A DNA stretch of 40,436 nt from Flavobacteriaceae bacterium (lineage in GTDB: Bacteria; Bacteroidota; Bacteroidia; Flavobacteriales; Flavobacteriaceae). Each line of letters begins with the position of its first letter. The stretch's first letter is position 1. The notes under the pieces were generated by a model that made no database searches, had not been told where the DNA came from, and saw nothing but the letters and a program-made list of their open reading frames with translations. The position numbers were made by a program, and so were the translations under genes. The stretch is taken from positions 1 to 40,436 of the forward strand of contig JALQTJ010000010.1 of NCBI GenBank assembly GCA_023264015.1, given 5' to 3'. Positions 34,667 to 40,436 of the stretch are shown here, one piece after another.

Positions 34667-37516
34667 ATGAAAACCTTTGCAGATCGCCATATTGGAATTC
34701 GACCCTCTGATCTTCCAAAAATGCTCCAGCAAGTGAGCGCATCTTCTGTTGAACAGCTCATTGAAGAGACTATCCCGGCCGCCATTCGATTGAAAAAGCC
34801 AATGGATCTTCCAGCGCCAATGAGCGAAGCTGAGGTACTCGATCACCTTCAAGAGCTATCAGAAAAGAACAAATGCTATCGTCAATACATAGGGCTGGGG
34901 TATCACGAAACCATCCTACCCTCGGTTATCAAACGCAATATTTTAGAAAACCCAGGTTGGTATACCGCCTACACTCCTTACCAGGCCGAGATTGCACAAG
35001 GTAGATTAGAGGCCCTACTGAACTATCAAACGGTGATTACCGAGTTGACGGGTATGCAAGTCGCAAATGCCTCGTTACTCGATGAAAGTACGGCGGCAGC
35101 TGAAGCGATGACCATGATGTATGATCTAAGGTCAAGAGCTCAGAAAAAAGAAGGCGTCTTAAGCTTTTATGTCGATCAAGAGATATTACCTCAAACCTTA
35201 AGCCTGCTTCAAACAAGAGCAACACCGTTGGGCATTGAACTCGTGGTAGGTTCTTTAGAAGGGGCGACTTTAGACGAAAATTACTTTGGTGTACTTGCAC
35301 AATATCCAGGTAAGCACGGGGCTTTACCAAATCTTGCTTCTTTAAAAGAACGCTGCGCAGCACACGATGTTAAGATCGCTGTAGCCGCTGATATTATGAG
35401 TTTAGTGGTGCTCGAAGCTCCCGGACAGTACGGAGTCGATGTTGTTGTCGGAACCACTCAACGCTTTGGTATTCCGCTTGGTTATGGTGGACCACATGCT
35501 GCTTTCTTTGCAACAAAAGAAGAATACAAGCGCGCTATACCCGGACGAATCATCGGAAGAACCATAGATACTGACGGTAATCCTGCCTTGAGAATGGCAC
35601 TCCAAACACGTGAACAGCATATTAAACGTGATAAGGCCACCTCAAACATTTGTACTGCCCAAGTACTTTTAGCTGTCATGGCATCAATGTATGCCGTATA
35701 TCACGGCCCTGAAGGGTTGAAGGCCATTGCCTCTCACATTCAAAAAATGACCACTGGCTTGGCACAACTCTTAACTCAAAAAGGAATAGCGTTAGCGCAT
35801 ACTCCAGTTTTTGATACCATTCACATTGTAAATAGTGATGCTAAAGCCATTCAAAAAAGAGCCCTGTCGCATGAGGTCAATCTGAATTACATCGACGACT
35901 CCAGTCTTTCGCTTTCTTTAGGAGAAACGGTATCCGTTAAAGACCTAGCGCAATTAGTTGAAGTCATTACTGATACTTCGTGCACAGTCGATGAAGTAGA
36001 GTCTACCATCAATCAGGTAGATCTTTCAACTATCGCGGCGGGACATAAGCGCATTACTTCTTTCCTCGAACACGATGTGTTCAAAAGCTACCAAAGTGAA
36101 ACTGAGCTCATGCGCTACATTAAGCGTTTAGAGCGTAAAGACCTCGCCCTTAATCACTCGATGATCGCACTCGGAAGCTGCACCATGAAACTGAATGCAG
36201 CCACCGAAATGCTTCCACTAAGTTGGGCCAAGTGGGCCAACATTCATCCTTTTGCACCTGAAGATCAGGCCGAAGGATACCGTATTGTATTAGACGAACT
36301 CGCGAATTACCTCAATGAGATTACCGGTTTCGCCGCCACCTCGTTGCAGCCAAATTCTGGTGCACAAGGTGAATATGCCGGATTGATGACCATTAGAGCC
36401 TACCATGCCTCTAGAGGAGAATCGCATCGTAACATTTGCCTGATTCCATCTTCAGCACACGGCACAAATCCGGCTTCAGCGGTTATGGCAGGTATGCAGG
36501 TTGTAGTAACTAAAACAGACGACAAAGGAAATATTGATCTCGAAGATTTGAGAGAAAAGGTAGATGCGCATGCTGATAACCTGGCCGCTTTAATGGTCAC
36601 TTACCCTTCGACTCATGGGGTTTTTGAATCCTCAATTCAAGAGATCACTTCATTGATTCATGCGCACGGAGGTCAAGTCTACATGGATGGCGCTAACATG
36701 AATGCTCAAGTAGGCCTTACGAATCCCGCAATAATTGGCGCAGACGTATGTCACCTAAACCTTCATAAAACATTTGCCATTCCTCACGGAGGTGGAGGGC
36801 CTGGAGTAGGACCTATCTGTGTAGCCCCGCAGCTCGCACCGTTTTTACCAGGCAACCCCGTGATTAAAACCGGCGGAAAACAAGCCATCACTGCCATTTC
36901 AGCCGCACCCTTCGGAAGCGCCTTGGCCTGTCTTATTTCGTACGCCTATATCAGAATGTTAGGTAATGAGGGACTCACGCAATCAACACGAATAGCCATA
37001 CTCAATGCGAACTACATTAAAGACCGCTTATCGTCGAGCTATCCAATCCTTTATACCGGAGAACAAGGCAGAGCCGCACATGAATTGATCATTGACTGCC
37101 GCGCCTTCAAAGAAAAAGGAGTCGAGGTAACTGATATTGCGAAGCGTTTAATGGATTACGGATTCCACGCTCCTACCGTATCGTTCCCAGTTGCAGGAAC
37201 GATGATGATCGAACCTACTGAAAGTGAGGGGCTGGCCGAAATCGATCGCTTTTGTGAGGCCATGCTAGCCATCAAAGACGAGATCGATCACGTTGACATC
37301 GAGCAACCCGATAATGTGGTAAAGAATTCACCGCATACTTTAGCTATGATTACGGCAGATCAATGGCCCTATAGCTATTCACGAAGACAGGCGGCCTATC
37401 CGCTTCCATTTGTTGAAGAGAATAAGTTTTGGCCTTCGGTTCGAAGAGCGGACGAAGCCTTCGGAGACCGTAATCTAATATGCACCTGTGCACCGATGGA
37501 AGCCTACGAATCCTGA
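34667..37516 (+). CDS. gcvP: Glycine dehydrogenase (aminomethyl-transferring), P protein of the glycine cleavage system
   Basis: GcvP decarboxylates glycine with PLP and passes the aminomethyl group to the lipoyl arm of GcvH. The 949-residue single chain (fused P1 and P2 halves) starts MKTFADRHIGIRPSDLPKML. The N-terminal half includes YTPYQAEIAQGRLEALLNYQ. The C-terminal half has SSAHGTNPASAVMAGMQVVV, the PLP Lys at residue 701 in LNLHKTFAIPHGGGGPGVG, and the usual EEN-type end (VEENKFWPSVRRADEAFGDR). The partner genes gcvT and gcvH are not in the window. KAS III-like and glycosyltransferase genes follow on the same strand after a 58-base gap. Confidence 0.96.
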   Translation: MKTFADRHIGIRPSDLPKMLQQVSASSVEQLIEETIPAAIRLKKPMDLPAPMSEAEVLDHLQELSEKNKCYRQYIGLGYHETILPSVIKRNILENPGWYTAYTPYQAEIAQGRLEALLNYQTVITELTGMQVANASLLDESTAAAEAMTMMYDLRSRAQKKEGVLSFYVDQEILPQTLSLLQTRATPLGIELVVGSLEGATLDENYFGVLAQYPGKHGALPNLASLKERCAAHDVKIAVAADIMSLVVLEAPGQYGVDVVVGTTQRFGIPLGYGGPHAAFFATKEEYKRAIPGRIIGRTIDTDGNPALRMALQTREQHIKRDKATSNICTAQVLLAVMASMYAVYHGPEGLKAIASHIQKMTTGLAQLLTQKGIALAHTPVFDTIHIVNSDAKAIQKRALSHEVNLNYIDDSSLSLSLGETVSVKDLAQLVEVITDTSCTVDEVESTINQVDLSTIAAGHKRITSFLEHDVFKSYQSETELMRYIKRLERKDLALNHSMIALGSCTMKLNAATEMLPLSWAKWANIHPFAPEDQAEGYRIVLDELANYLNEITGFAATSLQPNSGAQGEYAGLMTIRAYHASRGESHRNICLIPSSAHGTNPASAVMAGMQVVVTKTDDKGNIDLEDLREKVDAHADNLAALMVTYPSTHGVFESSIQEITSLIHAHGGQVYMDGANMNAQVGLTNPAIIGADVCHLNLHKTFAIPHGGGGPGVGPICVAPQLAPFLPGNPVIKTGGKQAITAISAAPFGSALACLISYAYIRMLGNEGLTQSTRIAILNANYIKDRLSSSYPILYTGEQGRAAHELIIDCRAFKEKGVEVTDIAKRLMDYGFHAPTVSFPVAGTMMIEPTESEGLAEIDRFCEAMLAIKDEIDHVDIEQPDNVVKNSPHTLAMITADQWPYSYSRRQAAYPLPFVEENKFWPSVRRADEAFGDRNLICTCAPMEAYES

Positions 37517-37574
37517 TCAATTGTTTTAAGGCAGCACATTATTTTTTAACTTCATTCGCTAGAAGATCGCTTTA

Positions 37575-38633
37575 ATGAATATATGCTTTACGGGAACTGG
37601 TCACTTTTTACCAGAAAAGGTGCAGTCGAACGAAGACTTTCTGGCACATGAATTCTACACTGAAGATGGAGAGCGTTTCCCAAATTCTAATCAAGAGATT
37701 ATTGAGAAATTCAAAGCCATCACAGGTATTCAAAATAGACGCTATATTGATCCTGCTATGCTTACCTCAGATATGGGGTACGAGGCCTCTAAGCAGGCCA
37801 TTGCTGATGCAGGTTTAGATCAAGAGCAAATAGACTACATCATTTTTGCACATAATTTCGGTGACGTACGTCACGGAGAAACACAAACAGATATGCTTCC
37901 GAGTCTAGCCTCTCGTGTAAAGCATCGTTTGGGCATTAAAAACCCCAAATGTATCTGTTACGATATGATCTTCGGTTGCCCAGGGTGGATTGAGGCGGTG
38001 ATTCAAGCGAAAGCATTTATCGGCTCAAACATGGCCAAAAATTGTCTTGTAATCGGAGCAGAAGCCCTCTCAAGAGTGGTAGACCACAATGATAGAGACA
38101 GTATGATTTTTGCCGATGGTGCGGGAGCCTGTATTGTTTCGGCCACTGAAGAAAACCGAGGAATCTTAGCCCATTCGAGCGCAACACTAGCCAATGACGA
38201 AGCCTACTATCTGTATTTTGGTAAGGGAAATTGTGCAACCCCAGGAGACGATACGCGATACATCAAGATGCTCGGAAGAAAAGTGTATGAATTAGCAGTA
38301 GTTGAAGTTCCCAAAGCAATGGCCGAATGCCTAGATCAGGCTGGGGTATCTATTCAAGAGCTGAAAAAAGTTTTTCTGCATCAAGCCAACGAAAAGATGG
38401 ATGAGGCCATGGTCAAACGGCTGTACAGACACTACAAAACTGAGGCCCCTGAAAATGTCATGCCCATGAATATTCAAGAGGTGGGGAATAACTCCGTGGC
38501 AACCGTACCCATTCTTTTAGACATGGTACGTAAAGGAGCCTACCAAGAGCATCGACTTTCAAAAGGCGATGTCATTCTGCTTGCAAGTGTGGGAGCCGGA
38601 ATGAACATCAATTGTATCGTTTACCGCTACTAA
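37575..38633 (+). CDS. 3-oxoacyl-ACP synthase III (KAS III/FabH)-like enzyme
   Basis: KAS III enzymes start fatty-acid or related chains by condensing acyl-CoA with malonyl-ACP. The 352-residue product has the thiolase fold with an intact Cys-His-Asn triad: Cys135 in MIFGCPGWIEAV, His269 in FLHQANEKM, and Asn306 in EVGNNSVATVPI. It is longer than E. coli FabH (317 residues), with an insertion at 25-40 (EFYTEDGERFPNSNQE). It is not next to plsX or rpmF, where the main FabH gene usually lies, so it is likely a second KAS III with a special primer. A glycosyltransferase gene follows after 9 bases. Confidence 0.88.
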   Translation: MNICFTGTGHFLPEKVQSNEDFLAHEFYTEDGERFPNSNQEIIEKFKAITGIQNRRYIDPAMLTSDMGYEASKQAIADAGLDQEQIDYIIFAHNFGDVRHGETQTDMLPSLASRVKHRLGIKNPKCICYDMIFGCPGWIEAVIQAKAFIGSNMAKNCLVIGAEALSRVVDHNDRDSMIFADGAGACIVSATEENRGILAHSSATLANDEAYYLYFGKGNCATPGDDTRYIKMLGRKVYELAVVEVPKAMAECLDQAGVSIQELKKVFLHQANEKMDEAMVKRLYRHYKTEAPENVMPMNIQEVGNNSVATVPILLDMVRKGAYQEHRLSKGDVILLASVGAGMNINCIVYRY

Positions 38634-38642
38634 TTGCTGCTC

Positions 38643-39494
38643 ATGCGCATCAGCATCATTATACCTTTTCACAATGAAGCTGAACATCTCGACACCTGTC
38701 TCAAAAGCTTTGTTGCACAGAGCAGGCAACCCGACCAGCTCATTCTTGTAAACGATTCAAGCACTGACGATAGTCATGCAATAGCAAAGCGCTACGCCGA
38801 TCAGTATTCGTTTATCTCACTCCTCTCACAACCTTCAGCACCTGCTAAAATTCCAGGTGAAAAGGTTATTCGAGCATTTTATAAAGGTTTCAAAAGTACC
38901 ACTTCATACGATCTCATCGGAAAGTTTGACGCTGATGTAGTACTCCCCTCTACCTACTTCGCACGTTGCGAACAAGCCTTCAAAAATGATCCCAACCTGG
39001 GAATCTTTGGTGGCCTATTGCATACCAAGACGAATGGGACCCTTACCTATGAAAACATCTCAAATCGTCAGCATGTGCGCGGTCCAATTAAGCTGTATTC
39101 TGCAGCCTGTTTCGAAGCCATCAATGGCCTGCTTCCAGCACTAGGGTGGGACAGCATAGACACCCTGCTAGCGGAGGCTAGAGGTTATGGGGTCAAGACC
39201 GATGAAACGCTAGTGGTAGAACACCTAAGACCGACTAATAACGACTACCTCAGCACTTCTTATTTAATGAACCGAGGCGCTAGCTTTTATCACATTGGGT
39301 ATGATGTTGCGATAAGCGGGCTGAGCGCTTTAAAGATGGCCTTAAAGAAAAAGAGCGTTAGGATGTTTTTGCTTCTCCTACGCGGCTATTTCAGCGCCCT
39401 TCTAAAAGGAAAGCGCCTGGTCGTTGACCAGGCACGTAAAGACATCCTTAAAATACGCTACCGAAAACTCTTCAGAGCGTTCCGTCAAAGTTAA
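38643..39494 (+). CDS. Glycosyltransferase family 2 protein
   Basis: A GT-A type glycosyltransferase of 283 residues from the ATG at 38643 (a TTG nine bases earlier is less likely). It starts with RISIIIPFHNEAEHLDTCL, has NDSSTDDS at 37-44 for nucleotide binding and the metal-binding DAD at 96-98 (GKFDADVVLP). The C-terminal part contains RGASFYHIGYDVAISGLSAL and a hydrophobic-basic tail that may lie on the membrane. Acceptor and donor cannot be told. It starts 9 bases after the KAS III-like gene, so the two may act on a shared lipid or glycolipid. Its stop overlaps the opposite-strand stop in TTAA. Confidence 0.88.
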   Translation: MRISIIIPFHNEAEHLDTCLKSFVAQSRQPDQLILVNDSSTDDSHAIAKRYADQYSFISLLSQPSAPAKIPGEKVIRAFYKGFKSTTSYDLIGKFDADVVLPSTYFARCEQAFKNDPNLGIFGGLLHTKTNGTLTYENISNRQHVRGPIKLYSAACFEAINGLLPALGWDSIDTLLAEARGYGVKTDETLVVEHLRPTNNDYLSTSYLMNRGASFYHIGYDVAISGLSALKMALKKKSVRMFLLLLRGYFSALLKGKRLVVDQARKDILKIRYRKLFRAFRQS

Positions 39495-40436
39495 TCCTCA
39501 ATAAGATCTTCTATAGGAGTTCCAGTGGTACCGTTTGGCATCCCCACTCCAAGAAGCACTGCCAATGTCGGTGCAATATCTGGAATCTCTGTGCGCTCAG
39601 GGGTTGAGCTTCCTTCAGGTATACCCGTTCCGTAAAAAAGAAGCGGCACATGCGTATCGTAAATATGCGGAGATCCATGCGTTGACCCTGTTCTAGAGTA
39701 AGAGATATAGGCAGGCTGCATAGTGAAAATAATATCTCCTGATCGCTTTGCGTTATGGCCATTACGGACCAATTCTTTGATGCGATCTGCTGTTCCCAGT
39801 CGCTCGAGTTCATGAGCGGTAAACACCTGCTCAACATAGTCTAATTGAATAACCATATCGGCAATGTTGTCACGTACCGTACGCAGATCAAGACCTAACT
39901 CTTTGATCAATCCGTGATTTAAAAACAGTTCGTTGTAATTCAATTTTTCGATGAGATCACTTTGTCCGTAGCGCTCAACAACCATTTTATTTAAGACGTT
40001 GGCCATGGCACTGTTATCTACATAGCCCGAAGGGATCTTATGATCACTCAAAAAGGCAGGAACGTGAACGGCACCATGATCGGCGGTGAGAAAGACAAGG
40101 TACTCGCCCTCGCCTACCTGCTGATCTAAATAGTTAAAGAGTCGAGTGAGCTCAAGATCCAAGCGCATGTAGGTGTCTTGAACTTCAACAGAATTTACTC
40201 CATACTTATGCCCTACATAATCGGTCGAAGAGTAACTGATCGCTAAAAAATCAGGAGTGCTATCGGCACCCAATTCTTCATTTTCTATGGCCTCTAGGGC
40301 GAAGTCCGTCAGAATACTGTTTCCAAAGGGGGTAGCTGCTAAACTGCTAAACCTTCCGTTTTCATCCCATACCTTATCAATTTCATGTGGAAATCCGCTA
40401 TGCGTCTCTCCCTTTGAAAGTCCCTCATAGGCATTG
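39491..40436 (-). CDS. PafA-type alkaline phosphatase, N-terminal part outside the window
   Basis: About 314 C-terminal residues are present; the frame is open through base 40436 (AYEGLSKGETHSGFPHEIDK near the edge). Motifs of the PafA group of the alkaline phosphatase superfamily are clear: SYSSTDYVGHKYGVNS (Asp and His zinc ligands), FLTADHGAVHVPAFL (Asp-His of the second zinc site) and SRTGSTHGSPHIYDTHVPLL (the late zinc-binding His). PafA is a periplasmic, calcium- and zinc-dependent monoesterase that frees phosphate from organic phosphates. The nucleophile Thr region and the signal peptide would lie beyond the window. It ends convergently on the glycosyltransferase gene. Confidence 0.88.
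   Translation of the reverse strand, partial: NAYEGLSKGETHSGFPHEIDKVWDENGRFSSLAATPFGNSILTDFALEAIENEELGADSTPDFLAISYSSTDYVGHKYGVNSVEVQDTYMRLDLELTRLFNYLDQQVGEGEYLVFLTADHGAVHVPAFLSDHKIPSGYVDNSAMANVLNKMVVERYGQSDLIEKLNYNELFLNHGLIKELGLDLRTVRDNIADMVIQLDYVEQVFTAHELERLGTADRIKELVRNGHNAKRSGDIIFTMQPAYISYSRTGSTHGSPHIYDTHVPLLFYGTGIPEGSSTPERTEIPDIAPTLAVLLGVGMPNGTTGTPIEDLIED

Noticed and set aside
1-40436. tRNA or rRNA genes, CRISPR arrays, insertion sequences, attachment sites, replication origin
   Set aside because: I looked for cloverleaf-like segments, regular repeats, transposase motifs and terminal inverted repeats and saw none.

Overview
The window is a piece of a chromosome from a member of the Bacteroidota, most likely the order Flavobacteriales. 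The evidence is: two SusC/SusD outer-membrane pairs; a str-S10-spc ribosomal run with rpsJ directly after fusA and no tuf between them; A/T-rich start regions without Shine-Dalgarno motifs; promoters of the TTTG / TAnnTTTG type; and flavobacterial markers such as a PafA-type phosphatase, Mpl and lipoproteins with acidic residues after the lipid-bearing Cys. I cannot name a genus.

Region 1 (1-11003, minus strand) is a ribosomal superoperon read from right to left: rpsL-rpsG-fusA-rpsJ, then rplC-D-W-B, rpsS, rplV, rpsC, rplP, rpmC, rpsQ, rplN, rplX, rplE, rpsN, rpsH, rplF and a truncated rplR. A near-perfect Bacteroidota promoter lies just upstream of rpsL. The genes are packed within a few bases of each other except at the rpsJ/rplC junction. 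There, 135 bp hold three consecutive hairpins, the last followed by seven U's in the transcript, which looks like an attenuator or internal terminator.

Region 2 (11221-23700, plus strand) is an accessory nutrient-uptake block: susC-susD, a strong terminator with a UUCG loop, a gamma-glutamyltransferase-family lipoprotein that has lost the usual substrate-binding residues, a second and different susC-susD pair, a two-part lipoprotein of unknown function, and a bidirectional terminator. No glycosidase or regulator is present.

Region 3 (23701-25444, minus strand) is a two-gene unit: a redoxin-like exported protein overlapping an exported protein that fuses a c-type haem motif to a copper monooxygenase (PHM-like) domain with all expected copper ligands visible.

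Region 4 (25511-40436) is mostly housekeeping on alternating strands: an rRNA 2'-O-methyltransferase; an mpl / deacetylase-like / HAD phosphatase operon in which the deacetylase-like protein appears to have lost its catalytic motifs; a cupin; an hpt-adk-obgE operon divergent from purK-purE; a UbiA-like membrane protein; gcvP; a KAS III-like enzyme followed by a glycosyltransferase; and the C-terminal part of a PafA-type alkaline phosphatase that runs off the window. Convergent genes here abut or overlap at their stop codons.

The points most worth following up are the rpsJ/rplC RNA element, the redoxin plus cytochrome-PHM pair, the altered GGT-like protein between the SusCD pairs, and the degenerate deacetylase-like protein in the mpl operon.
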